NCBI GenBank assembly: GCA_050288085.1
Contig: JBNKDD010000120.1
Span: 1 to 15,958 of the forward strand
Length of the DNA: 15,958 nucleotides
From: JBNKDD01 sp050288085
Lineage (GTDB): Bacteria > Chloroflexota > Anaerolineae > Aggregatilineales > UBA3940
Direction of reading: 5' to 3'
Positions 1 through 6,772 of this stretch are shown here, piece after piece (within the stretch, counting starts at the first letter, position 1; every line of letters starts with the position of its first letter). Both the position numbers and the translations under genes were made by a program. The notes below the pieces were generated by a model. That model did not search any database, was not told the DNA's origin, and saw only the letters and a list, made by a program, of their open reading frames with translations.

Positions 1-63
1 GCTGCCCATGCGCAATACTTGATCACGTAATTTTGTCAATTTATTTTCAAATCGCGCTCTCAT
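1..63 (-). CDS. phoU: PhoU phosphate-signalling regulator, N-terminal 21 residues only
   Basis: Only the first 21 codons lie in the window; the gene runs off the left edge. The peptide reads MRARFENKLTKLRDQVLRMG, which matches the conserved start of PhoU (M-R-x-x-F-x-x-x-L-x-x-L-R-D-x-x-x-x-M-G). An AGGAG ribosome-binding site lies just upstream, and the pstB1 stop codon is 21 nt upstream, so it is the last visible gene of the pst operon. PhoU is a cytoplasmic helical protein that links the Pst transporter to phosphate signalling and restrains uptake when phosphate is plentiful. The identification rests on the N-terminal pattern plus gene order. Confidence 0.85.
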   Translation of the reverse strand, partial: MRARFENKLTKLRDQVLRMGS

Positions 64-84
64 CAGGTACTCCTTTACACCACG

Positions 85-843
85 TTAACCTCGTCGCCCT
101 GTAATATACGCTTCCGTTAATTCATGCTGCGGATCAGCAAACAGGTCGCCGGTTTTACCAAATTCGACCATCCGCCCTAACCAGAAAAAACCGGTGAAGT
201 GCGAGGCACGGGCGGCCTGCTGCATGTTATGTGTAACAATAACAATTGTGTAGTCTTTTGCAAGTTGACGCATCAGGTCTTCGATGTGCAAGGTGGCAAT
301 TGGGTCTAAGGCTGAACAGGGTTCATCCATCAGGATAACATCCGGCTTAACCGCAATCGCCCTCGCAATGCATAATCGCTGCTGCTGGCCCGGATTGAGA
401 TCCAGCGCCGGGTCATTGAGCCGGTGCCGGACTTCGTTCCATAACCCGGCCCCTTCGAGGCTCTCCTGTACGATGTCACCCAGGTTGTTACGGGTAACCA
501 TGCCGAGTACACGCGGACCAAATGCGACATTATCATAGATGCTCTGTGGGAACGGGTTAGGTCGCTGGAAAACCATGCCAACCTGCTGCCGGAGGTCGGT
601 CACGTCTACGTCTTCGTCATAGATGTTCTTATCGTCTAACAAAATTTGGCCGGTGGCGCGTGTGTTCTTGATGGTGTCGTTCATGCGGTTAATCGAGCGT
701 AGGAATGTCGATTTACCACAGCCAGACGGGCCGATCAGGGCAGTGACACGGTTCTTTTGAATTGAAAATTTCAGGTCGATTAAAGCCTGAAAGTCACCGT
801 AAAAAAAGTTGAAATCCTGTACTTTAATTTTATCTTTTGCCAT
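85..843 (-). CDS. pstB: Phosphate ABC transporter ATPase PstB1 (catalytic subunit with degenerate signature motif)
   Basis: Cytoplasmic ATPase of the high-affinity phosphate importer; 252 residues, normal for PstB. Visible motifs are the Walker A GPSGCGKST (38-46), the Q-loop Gln93 in MVFQRPNPFP, Walker B with catalytic Glu in ILMDEP (Asp173-Glu174), the D-loop SALDP (177-181) and the H-loop His205 in VTHNM. The signature is unusual: LNPGQQQR at 149-156 replaces LSGGQQQR, so the Ser and first Gly are Asn and Pro (codons at 391-396). Its ATG overlaps the pstB2 stop by one base (TGATG), implying translational coupling. It should pair with PstB2, whose defects are the complementary ones. The PstB family call is very sure; the heterodimer is inferred. 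Confidence 0.95.
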   Translation of the reverse strand: MAKDKIKVQDFNFFYGDFQALIDLKFSIQKNRVTALIGPSGCGKSTFLRSINRMNDTIKNTRATGQILLDDKNIYDEDVDVTDLRQQVGMVFQRPNPFPQSIYDNVAFGPRVLGMVTRNNLGDIVQESLEGAGLWNEVRHRLNDPALDLNPGQQQRLCIARAIAVKPDVILMDEPCSALDPIATLHIEDLMRQLAKDYTIVIVTHNMQQAARASHFTGFFWLGRMVEFGKTGDLFADPQHELTEAYITGRRG

Positions 844-1601
844 CAGCCGAACCGCCCTCTGATGTAATCTTCGGTACGCTGGTCTTGTGGTCGGGTAAAC
901 AATCTGGCTCCCCGTTCAACTTCGATCAACTCGCCATCCAGCATAAAACCCGCCCGGTCTGCCACGCGTGCCGCCTGTTGTACACTGTGGGGAACCATGA
1001 TGATGCAGTAGTGCTCTTTCAACTCTTGCAATGAGTCTTCAACCACGCCGGTCGAGAGTGGGTCTAAGCCCGATGTCGGGTTGTCGAGTAGGATGACTTC
1101 GGGCTCAAGGGCGAGGCTGCGTGCGATGCACAGGCGCTGCTGCTGCCCACCCGATAGTGCGAATGCAGACTTGTGTAGGCGATCTTTGACTTCATCCCAG
1201 AGGGCTGCCTGCTGTAGCGACTTTTCAACCTGTTCATTGAGCACAGCTGCATCTCGAATTCCGGCCATCTTCAGACCATAAGTCAGGTTGTCGTAGATCG
1301 ATCCGGGCAAAGGGCTGGGCAGTGCAAAAACCATACTGATGGTGCGGCGAAGATTAGATACCACAATATCGGGGTCAAAGATGTTTTTGCTCTTAAACTC
1401 GATTAAACCCTGCCTGCTGCATCCTGTCTTGAGATCGGAAAGCCGGTTCAATAATCTCAGCAAGGTTGTCTTCCCGCTGCGTGCGGGGCCAAATAAAACA
1501 AAGACTTCGTTCGGATAGATATCCAGCGTGATATCACGCAGCGCTTCTATCTCGTCTTCGTAGGTGAAATACAGGTTCTTAATGGAGATGAGTGGTTCCA
1601 T
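843..1601 (-). CDS. PstB-like ATPase PstB2 lacking catalytic Glu and Q-loop Gln
   Basis: Second PstB-family nucleotide-binding domain, also 252 residues and colinear with PstB1 without gaps at all motifs. Walker A GPARSGKTT (38-46) is intact and the signature LSGGQQQR (149-156) is canonical. The catalytic Glu after Walker B is Asn174 (ILLDNPTSGLDP, AAC at 1080-1082) and the Q-loop Gln is Ala93 (MVFALPSP, codon 1323-1325). The H-loop His205 (VPHSV) is kept. It probably binds ATP but hydrolyses it poorly, and acts as the non-catalytic half of a heterodimer with PstB1. I chose ATG 1601, 11 nt after GGAG and 5 nt after the pstA stop; a GTG at 1613 would overlap pstA. The retained frame and the canonical signature argue against a pseudogene. 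Confidence 0.92.
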   Translation of the reverse strand: MEPLISIKNLYFTYEDEIEALRDITLDIYPNEVFVLFGPARSGKTTLLRLLNRLSDLKTGCSRQGLIEFKSKNIFDPDIVVSNLRRTISMVFALPSPLPGSIYDNLTYGLKMAGIRDAAVLNEQVEKSLQQAALWDEVKDRLHKSAFALSGGQQQRLCIARSLALEPEVILLDNPTSGLDPLSTGVVEDSLQELKEHYCIIMVPHSVQQAARVADRAGFMLDGELIEVERGARLFTRPQDQRTEDYIRGRFG

Positions 1602-1606
1602 TAGCT

Positions 1607-2452
1607 TTACCACTCCCTGCGGCGGCGCATGCGCGTGCGCACGGCGGCGGCAACCAGTGTCAAGGATAGAACAAACAATAAGAGTACCAGCGCTGTCCCA
1701 TATTGAATTGAAACCGGCATGTCGGGCACCTGGGTTGAGATCACATAGAGATGATAGGGCAGCGCCATCGTCTGGTCAGACCATGAGGCGGGCAAGTCGG
1801 GTAAGTAGAAAGCGGCCACCGTAAATAACAGGGGGGCGGTCTCGCCTGCCGCACGGCTCAGTCCCAGGATGACGCCGGTCAGGATGCCGGGTAGGGCATG
1901 AGGGAGCACCTGGTGTCGGATGGTTTGCCAGCGGGTAGCCCCCAGGCTCAGGCTGACGACTCGGAAACGCTGCGGTACGGCGAGGATCGCTTCTTCGGCG
2001 GTGCTGATCACAACCGGGAGAGTCATAATCCCCAGTGTCAATGACCCGGCGAGGATGGAAGTGCCCAACCGCAAGAATAAGACAAAGGCCCCCAACCCGA
2101 ACAGCCCATAGACAATCGAGGGGATACCGGCAAGATTGACAATTGCCAGCCTGACCCAGCGGGTTAAGCGATTCTCGCTAGCATATTCTGCCAGATAGAT
2201 TGCCGCGCCAATTGCCAACGGGATGCTGGCAATAGAAGTACCGAAGGTCAGGAGCACGGTTCCCAGAATAGCGGGCATGATGCCGCCCTCTCGCATACCG
2301 TTGCGGGGCATGGCGGTCAGAAATTCCCAGCTAATTGCGCCGATGCCCTGTACCACAATAAATGCGATAACGAGGACAATCGGGATCACCACCAGTGCAG
2401 AAACGGCGGTGATAATCGCTACTACAACTTTTTGTGCCTGTTGTCTTGACAC
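1607..2452 (-). CDS. pstA: Phosphate ABC transporter permease PstA
   Basis: Inner-membrane permease of the Pst importer, 281 residues, usual length. A hydrophobic N-terminal helix (about 9-40) is followed by several further membrane segments, consistent with the six helices of the family. The cytoplasmic coupling loop reads GATRWQTIRHQVLPHALPG and is followed by GLSRAAGETAPLLF, the typical PstA pattern that contacts the ATPases. IPSIVYGLFGLGAFV is another PstA hallmark. The start is GTG at 2452, 2 nt after the pstC stop, with a purine-rich GAGAGGG just upstream. It should heterodimerise with PstC. It is encoded immediately upstream of the two ATPases. Confidence 0.95.
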   Translation of the reverse strand: MSRQQAQKVVVAIITAVSALVVIPIVLVIAFIVVQGIGAISWEFLTAMPRNGMREGGIMPAILGTVLLTFGTSIASIPLAIGAAIYLAEYASENRLTRWVRLAIVNLAGIPSIVYGLFGLGAFVLFLRLGTSILAGSLTLGIMTLPVVISTAEEAILAVPQRFRVVSLSLGATRWQTIRHQVLPHALPGILTGVILGLSRAAGETAPLLFTVAAFYLPDLPASWSDQTMALPYHLYVISTQVPDMPVSIQYGTALVLLLFVLSLTLVAAAVRTRMRRRREW

Positions 2453-2454
2453 AC

Positions 2455-3429
2455 CTACCCTCTCTTCCGGCGCTGTTCATTTTGCTGCACGCCAACGAGC
2501 CTGCCTGCAATTGAATTGATCGCAAAGGTAATGATAAAGAGGACAATGCCGATACCAAATAGAACGCTGTAATGTAAACTGCCCTGCGCGACTTCGCCCA
2601 TCTCGGCGGCGATGGTCGCCGTCATGGTACGGGCCGGTTGGAAGAACAAGCCCAGATTGAGATCGGGAATGTTAGCGGCGTTGCCGGTGACGAGCATAAC
2701 GGCCATCGTCTCGCCAATGGCACGTCCGATACCGAGCATAATGGCGATCACCAGGCCGGAGCGGGCAGCAGGCAGTACCACCCGCCAGATGGTCTGCCAC
2801 TGAGTTGCACCAATAGCTAAGGCCCCATCACGGAAGGTTCTGGGGACGGCATACAGTGCGTCTTCGGAGATGCTGATAATTGTCGGTAAGGACATATAAG
2901 CCAGGATCAGTGAGCCGGTGAAGATCGTCAGGCCGGTGGCTGCACCGAGCCGCTGGATCAGGGGCGCAAGGGCGATCCAGCCAAGAAAGCCCAACACGAT
3001 AGAAGGAATGCCTGCAAGCACTTCAATGATCGGTTTGAGAATGTCACGCTGCCAATCGGGGGCAATCTCACCGATATAGATCGCCGTGATAAGCCCCAGC
3101 GGTACGGCAATGGAGATGGCCCCGGCTGTGACCAGGATCGATCCGACGACCAGAGGCCAGATGCCAAAGATATCCTCAATGGGATACCAGCGGCGGCCAA
3201 ACAATTGGCGCAGCGGGATATCGAGAAAAGCGGCGCTGCCTTCACGCAGCAAAAACAGAAAGATCAGCAGAACGATTAAGATGGTGGAGATGCCAGAGAG
3301 CCAGATCAAACGCTCGATGAAAAACTCCCAGACATCGCGGGGACGGAGATTTGAAAGCCGTGCGCGGAATTGCTCGGCGAAACTCTCATCCGAATCACGC
3401 ATGATCTTCCAGCGATGGAGTAAATTCAT
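2455..3429 (-). CDS. pstC: Phosphate ABC transporter permease PstC
   Basis: Partner permease of PstA, 324 residues. A cytoplasmic N-terminal extension of about 40 residues precedes the first membrane helix (about 42-61). Further helices lie near 96-120, 138-158, 166-187, 220-245 and 287-307. The coupling loop GATQWQTIWRVVLP and the following GRAIGETMAVMLVTGNA are typical of PstC, as is IEVLAGIPSIVLGFLG. The ATG lies 3 nt after the pstS stop, and the ribosome-binding site GAGGAA is inside the pstS 3' end, so translation is probably coupled. A downstream start at Met10 is possible, but the ribosome-binding site favours the first ATG. Confidence 0.95.
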   Translation of the reverse strand: MNLLHRWKIMRDSDESFAEQFRARLSNLRPRDVWEFFIERLIWLSGISTILIVLLIFLFLLREGSAAFLDIPLRQLFGRRWYPIEDIFGIWPLVVGSILVTAGAISIAVPLGLITAIYIGEIAPDWQRDILKPIIEVLAGIPSIVLGFLGWIALAPLIQRLGAATGLTIFTGSLILAYMSLPTIISISEDALYAVPRTFRDGALAIGATQWQTIWRVVLPAARSGLVIAIMLGIGRAIGETMAVMLVTGNAANIPDLNLGLFFQPARTMTATIAAEMGEVAQGSLHYSVLFGIGIVLFIITFAINSIAGRLVGVQQNEQRRKRG

Positions 3430-3432
3430 TGG

Positions 3433-4329
3433 TTATTCCTCATTCAGGGGAACGAAGCCCAGTTTGGCCACAATCGCCTGACCCTCTGGACCTCTGATCC
3501 AATCGATGTATTCCGCGATGCTGCCTTCCGGTTCGCCTGCGGTATACATGAATAGGAAGCGGGCCAGGGGGTAACTGCCGTCTGCCCCGGTTTCAACGGT
3601 GGGCAGTATGTAAGGCGAGTTCTCATCTTTGGCGATAGCCAGTACTTTTTCGTGCTCGGTGACATAGCCCAGGCCATCATAGCCAATGGCGTTGGGATTG
3701 CGGCGCAGTTCGCTTGTAATGCCTACAGAGGAGGGCATGAGCAAGGTTTGTGGCGCAAAAATATCTTCGTTGTCATCTTCGCCCCGGCGGACTACCTCTT
3801 CAAGAAAATAGACGTGTGTCCCGGAGTTAGTCTCGCGGGAGAGCAGGACAATCGGCCTGTCATCGCCGCCGACTTCCTTCCAGTTGACAATGCGCCCGGT
3901 ATAGATATCTGATAGCTGCTGAATGGTAAGCCCATCAACCGGATTATCGGGGTGGACGATCACAGCCAGGGCGTCAATGGCAACCTGGATTTCTACCGGG
4001 TCGAAGCCGTTGGCCTGGGCCTGGGCGATCTCTTCGTCCTTCATAGCGCGGGAGGCGTTGGCGATATCGACAGTTCCGTTAATCAGAGCGGCGATTCCGG
4101 TGCCAGATCCCCCGCCAGTAACGGCGATAGAGACATCCGGCTGGACAGACTGGTAGGCTTCTGCCCAGGCCAGGGCAAGGTTTACCAGTGTGTCAGAGCC
4201 TTTATTCTGAATTGCACGGCCTTCTACTTCCTCCGCAGAGTCCGTATCGGCGGGATGGGAACAGGCAGACAGGGAAAACAGAAGAATGAAAAGCAGGGCT
4301 AAGCACACAGCATGCTTTGATGGGTGCAT
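3433..4329 (-). CDS. pstS: Phosphate-binding lipoprotein PstS
   Basis: Extracytoplasmic substrate-binding protein that captures phosphate and delivers it to PstC-PstA; 298 residues. The N-terminus is a lipoprotein signal peptide: a basic start, a hydrophobic stretch at about 8-20 and the lipobox L20-S21-A22-C23. Phosphate-binding family motifs are NKGSDT near 42-47, TGGGSGTG at 71-78, IANASRAM and RETNSGT near 165-172. I chose ATG 4329 because AGGAG (4339-4343) is 9 nt upstream. ATG 4335 is only 3 nt from it, and ATG 4368 lies upstream of the site. It is the first gene of the operon. A TATAAT-like -10 inside a perfect inverted repeat lies about 70 nt upstream. Confidence 0.95.
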   Translation of the reverse strand: MHPSKHAVCLALLFILLFSLSACSHPADTDSAEEVEGRAIQNKGSDTLVNLALAWAEAYQSVQPDVSIAVTGGGSGTGIAALINGTVDIANASRAMKDEEIAQAQANGFDPVEIQVAIDALAVIVHPDNPVDGLTIQQLSDIYTGRIVNWKEVGGDDRPIVLLSRETNSGTHVYFLEEVVRRGEDDNEDIFAPQTLLMPSSVGITSELRRNPNAIGYDGLGYVTEHEKVLAIAKDENSPYILPTVETGADGSYPLARFLFMYTAGEPEGSIAEYIDWIRGPEGQAIVAKLGFVPLNEE

Positions 4330-4391
4330 TGCCATAGACTCCTTATAAGTTGCATGGCAGTTTGGCACTGGACAATGCGCAAACGGCTAGA

Positions 4392-4409
4392 TTGTATATG
4401 ATTATACAA
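4392..4409. promoter_or_regulatory. Perfect 7+7 bp inverted repeat, candidate operator over the pstS promoter
   Basis: The sequence is TTGTATA-TGAT-TATACAA, two exact 7-bp arms with a 4-bp spacer, in the 187-bp gap between the divergent pstS and SDR genes. On the minus strand it contains TATAAT (4401-4406), a good -10 box about 72 nt upstream of the pstS ATG. I see no good -35 at 17 bp. A dimeric regulator bound here would cover the pstS -10. It does not look like the direct-repeat Pho box of proteobacteria. The palindrome is certain; the operator role is inferred. Confidence 0.5.
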
Positions 4410-4516
4410 CCTCTCCCCAAAATACCCCCGTAGGGTTCAAAAACATTTTATTCCTTTCAGAAGTACACTGTTTTTTATGCTAAACTCATGCTTGAAGACT
4501 TGATCTAGCTTTGGAA

Positions 4517-5431
4517 ATGAGTAGAAACCTGATGCGTATCATCCCACAAAAGCCACAATTCGGACCTCAAACAGCCGCCAATATGCATGGCAAAGTCTGC
4601 CTGATAACCGGCGCAACATCGGGAATCGGCAGGGAAACCGCTCAGACCCTGGCCCAAATGGGAGCACAGGTGATCCTTGTCGGGCGGAATCCCAAGAAGA
4701 CCGAAGAAACTACTGTCGAAATCCGGCAGAAGACGGGCAATAGCGCTGTCGAATATCTGCTGGCGGATTTCTCCGAGCAGCAGCAAATCCGCGACCTGGC
4801 TGACCAGTTCAAAAGTCGCTACAACCGGCTGGACGTGCTGATCAACAATCACGGGGCGATCTTCTTCAACCGGCAAGAAACGGTCGATGGGTTGGAGATG
4901 ACCTTTGCGGTTAACCACCTGGGCTACTTCCTGCTGACTAACCTGCTCCTCGACATGCTCAAGGCCAGTGCCCCCGCGCGGATCGTGGTGGTGGCGTCGG
5001 ACGGCCACGTGGATCAGACCCTGGACTTTGACGATTTACAGAACGAGCAGAACTACAACATGATGCGAGTCTATGGGCAATCGAAGCTGGCAAATTTGTA
5101 TTTTACTTACGAGTTGGCGAGGCGTTTGACCAGCACCGGAGTGACAATCAACGCGCTGCATCCCGGCTTCGTGAAGTCTAACATCGGGGCCAACAACTTT
5201 GGCGCATTGGGGAAGATTATCAAGGGGATTGTCAACCTGGGCGGGATCAAGGTCGAAGAAGGTGCAGCGACCAGCATCTACCTGGCAACCTCCCCAGATG
5301 TGGACGGGATCAGCGGGAAGTACTTTGTCCGCAAGCGGGCGGTTAAATCGTCTGAGGCATCTTATGATGAGAAAGCCGCGCGGCGGCTGTGGGTGGTCAG
5401 TGAGCAGTTGACGGGGTTGGTAAACAGCTAA
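4517..5431 (+). CDS. Short-chain dehydrogenase/reductase, retinol-dehydrogenase-like
   Basis: Cytosolic NAD(P)-dependent oxidoreductase of the classical SDR superfamily, about 304 residues. Numbered from ATG 4517, the nucleotide-binding motif TGATSGIG is at 31-38, the structural motif NNHG at 110-113, the likely catalytic Ser is Ser161 and the active-site pair YGQSK is Tyr186/Lys190. The overall pattern (FAVNHLGYFLLT, SKLANLYFTYELARR, LHPGFVKSNIG) resembles the retinol dehydrogenase/WW-domain oxidoreductase type, which acts on varied lipid-like alcohols or aldehydes; the substrate is unknown. NNHG replaces the usual NNAG. The start is uncertain: TTG 4511, ATG 4532 and ATG 4583 are alternatives and none has a strong ribosome-binding site. 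It is transcribed divergently from pstS and paralogous to the SDR at 10300. Confidence 0.88.
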   Translation: MSRNLMRIIPQKPQFGPQTAANMHGKVCLITGATSGIGRETAQTLAQMGAQVILVGRNPKKTEETTVEIRQKTGNSAVEYLLADFSEQQQIRDLADQFKSRYNRLDVLINNHGAIFFNRQETVDGLEMTFAVNHLGYFLLTNLLLDMLKASAPARIVVVASDGHVDQTLDFDDLQNEQNYNMMRVYGQSKLANLYFTYELARRLTSTGVTINALHPGFVKSNIGANNFGALGKIIKGIVNLGGIKVEEGAATSIYLATSPDVDGISGKYFVRKRAVKSSEASYDEKAARRLWVVSEQLTGLVNS

Positions 5432-5437
5432 TGAGCG

Positions 5438-5475
5438 CAGCGGCCTGACCGGACATCGATCTGGTCAGGCCGCTG
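5438..5475 (+). terminator. Strong intrinsic terminator after the SDR gene
   Basis: A perfect 13-bp GC-rich stem (CAGCGGCCTGACC at 5438-5450 pairing with 5463-5475) encloses a 12-nt loop and is followed by the T-rich tail TCTTGTTTTGATTT. It begins 6 nt after the SDR stop codon. It sits between convergent genes and could also slow transcription coming from the bS21 gene, but on that strand no T-tract follows. Confidence 0.85.
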
Positions 5476-5490
5476 TCTTGTTTTGATTTA

Positions 5491-5682
5491 TCAATATTGC
5501 CTGGAACGGCGTTTGGCGCGGCGAATAGCCTTCTTCTTTTTGATGCGCCGGAGTTCGCTTTTACTGACGAACCACCGTTTCCGGCGAGCAGTGCTTAAAA
5601 CGCGGCTCTTAGAGACTTCTTTACCAAACCGCTTGAGTAGCTGTTGATCACTTTCTCCTTGACGTCGTACTACGTAGGGCAA
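5491..5682 (-). CDS. rpsU: 30S ribosomal protein bS21
   Basis: Small, very basic protein of the 30S subunit, 63 residues from the chosen start. The N-terminal PYVVRRQGESDQQLLKRF and the arginine/lysine-rich tail (RRIKKKKAIRRAKRRSRQY) are diagnostic of bS21, which sits near the anti-Shine-Dalgarno end of 16S rRNA and assists initiation. I chose TTG 5682 because an AGGA lies 10 nt upstream. An in-frame TTG at 5691 is only 1 nt from that AGGA and would add three residues. It follows the CarD-family gene by about 20 nt and is probably cotranscribed with it. A rare start codon could keep synthesis low. Confidence 0.9.
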   Translation of the reverse strand: MPYVVRRQGESDQQLLKRFGKEVSKSRVLSTARRKRWFVSKSELRRIKKKKAIRRAKRRSRQY

Positions 5683-5701
5683 ACCTATCAAATCCTTTCT
5701 T

Positions 5702-6205
5702 TCAGGTTGACACAGAGTGAGTCTGAATATGTTTTTTTACACTTTTTCTGAGCTGTTGTTCCGCTTCTTCCAGTTTTAAACCAAGTGTGACGGCGAGTTC
5801 ACCGGCCAGCATTTGTTCAGCCTGGTATTTCAATTTGGTATCTATCTGGGACAGCTTTGTATTATGCCCGTACCAGGCCAGGTCTCGCAGTACTTCAGCT
5901 ATTTTCCGTGGGATGCCGCTATCAAGCTTCTTGGAAATATCGGCCTGACGAATGCGATAGTTACTGTCTAATTCATGGGGTTCGTCGGCCAGCACTTCGC
6001 CGATCATCGTATCAAGCTCTTTGATGGCATGGCGTAAACCTATTTCCTCAACCCGTTGGGCGGGGATCATCAACGTTCCTTCACCGTTGATTAAATTGAT
6101 GGTGAAAAAACGCTTCTTCTCACCAGCAGTAACATGAGGGCTGATCTTCGATAGTATCCCTGCCCCATACTTTGGATGTACGACCGGTTCACCTTTTGAG
6201 AACAT
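5702..6205 (-). CDS. CarD-family transcriptional regulator
   Basis: 167 residues. The N-terminal 60 residues (FSKGEPVVHPKYGAGILSKI... then FFTINLINGEGTLMIPAQRVEEIGLR) match the CarD/TRCF RNA-polymerase-interacting fold, a Tudor-like beta barrel starting with the family motif F-x-x-G-x-x-V-V-x-P-x-x-G-x-G. The remaining 100 residues are predicted mostly helical, as in the CarD DNA-contacting domain. CarD proteins bind the RNA polymerase beta subunit and stabilise the open promoter complex. I chose ATG 6205 because AAGGAG (6214-6219) lies 8 nt upstream; the longer frame from TTG 6223 starts inside or before that site. It lies between a short S1-domain frame and the bS21 gene, all on the minus strand. 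It could be a CdnL-type regulator. Confidence 0.85.
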   Translation of the reverse strand: MFSKGEPVVHPKYGAGILSKISPHVTAGEKKRFFTINLINGEGTLMIPAQRVEEIGLRHAIKELDTMIGEVLADEPHELDSNYRIRQADISKKLDSGIPRKIAEVLRDLAWYGHNTKLSQIDTKLKYQAEQMLAGELAVTLGLKLEEAEQQLRKSVKKHIQTHSVST

Positions 6206-6239
6206 AGACAAGACTCCTTCCAATACTGTAGCTGTCTAC

Positions 6240-6461
6240 TCAAACGCTAATTCCATCAGCCAAAATAGTCTGGCTGTTACCATCTAGCCATGTCACATAT
6301 TCCTCAGACATGGCAGCGTCAGAGCTTAAAATGATCCGTTGGCGATCCGGGTCAATTGACAAAGTGCGTACGAGGACCTGATCTCCCTGGTGTGCATAGT
6401 GTGATACGATACAGGTCGTCATTTGGCTGACATGCGCCAGACCAACCATGCCATGTGGCAT
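6240..6461 (-). CDS. Short S1-domain protein lacking the first half of the fold (possible gene remnant)
   Basis: 73 residues. The N-terminal part GMVGLAHVSQM followed by GDQVLVRTLSIDPDRQRIILS matches the second half of an S1 RNA-binding domain (family pattern G-x-x-G-L-x-H-x-S ... G-D-x-V-x-V-x-V-x-x-x-D-x-x-x-x-R-I-x-L-S). The first strands, normally ending in F-G-A-F-V, are missing, and an in-frame TGA lies 3 nt before the ATG (6465-6467). I found no convincing ribosome-binding site, and no reading frame just upstream supplies the missing part. It sits 34 nt upstream of the CarD-family gene. Either a broken 5'-truncated gene or a reduced protein; I lean towards a remnant. Confidence 0.45.
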   Translation of the reverse strand: MPHGMVGLAHVSQMTTCIVSHYAHQGDQVLVRTLSIDPDRQRIILSSDAAMSEEYVTWLDGNSQTILADGISV

Positions 6462-6470
6462 TGGTCACCG

Positions 6471-6514
6471 AAGAAAGAAAACCACTTTCTGCGCCAGGAG
6501 ACAGCAAGTGGTTT
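6471..6514 (-). terminator. Hairpin plus T-rich tail on the minus strand, upstream of the S1 fragment
   Basis: A 9-bp stem (6479-6487 with 6506-6514), extended by three further pairs after one mismatch (6489-6491 with 6502-6504), encloses a 10-nt loop. On the minus strand it is followed by TTTTCTTTCTTC, which fits an intrinsic terminator or attenuator ending about 10 nt before the S1-fragment ATG. It could end a leader transcript and so control the S1-CarD-bS21 genes. Confidence 0.5.
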
Positions 6515-6553
6515 ATGATCGTTACCAGATATAGGTTTATTATTTACCATTAC

Positions 6554-6575
6554 TTAGCCTGACCTATCAGGCTAA
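6554..6575. repeat. Perfect 9-bp inverted repeat with 4-nt loop
   Basis: TTAGCCTGA-CCTA-TCAGGCTAA folds into a perfect hairpin. Neither strand has a T-tract after it, so it is not a standard terminator. It may be an operator or part of a structured leader RNA. Confidence 0.55.
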
Positions 6576-6583
6576 TATGCTCC

Positions 6584-6652
6584 GAGATACCAACAATTTG
6601 TTCTTATATGGCCTACAGAACAAAGGCTCAAAACACTGTCTCTTGGTATTTC
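6584..6652. repeat. Nested inverted repeats, candidate structured RNA
   Basis: An outer arm GAGATACCAA (6584-6593) pairs with TTGGTATTTC (6643-6652) over 10 bp with one G-U pair. Within it an inner perfect 8-bp stem TTTGTTCT/AGAACAAA (6597-6604 with 6617-6624) closes a 12-nt loop. The nesting makes a branched RNA fold plausible. No known riboswitch or RNA family is recognised. Confidence 0.4.
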
Positions 6653-6752
6653 AAATAACAATGCTGGATAATATCATTATAAAGGAGATCGACGGGCAGC
6701 GCAAAATGCTGCGTAAGATCCCTGCCACACCAGCATGAAAATACACCGCCTC

Positions 6753-6772
6753 TACACTCCCAATGTATCTTT
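6753..6772 (+). promoter_or_regulatory. Box A: candidate operator upstream of the regulator operon
   Basis: The segment ACTCCCAATGTATCTTT (6756-6772) matches ACCCCCAATGTACCTTT at 9297-9313 in 15 of 17 positions. It ends about 90 nt before the ATG of the membrane-protein/LuxR gene pair. A second TACACC lies just before it (6742-6747). Confidence 0.45.

Noticed and set aside
843..1601. PstB2 as a pseudogene
   Set aside because: The frame is full length, Walker A, LSGGQ and His205 are kept, spacing in the operon is tight, and the lost residues are exactly those dispensable in a degenerate ATP site.
4505..5008. 167-codon minus-strand frame opposite SDR1
   Set aside because: It is antisense to a complete SDR with all catalytic motifs and has no domain of its own.
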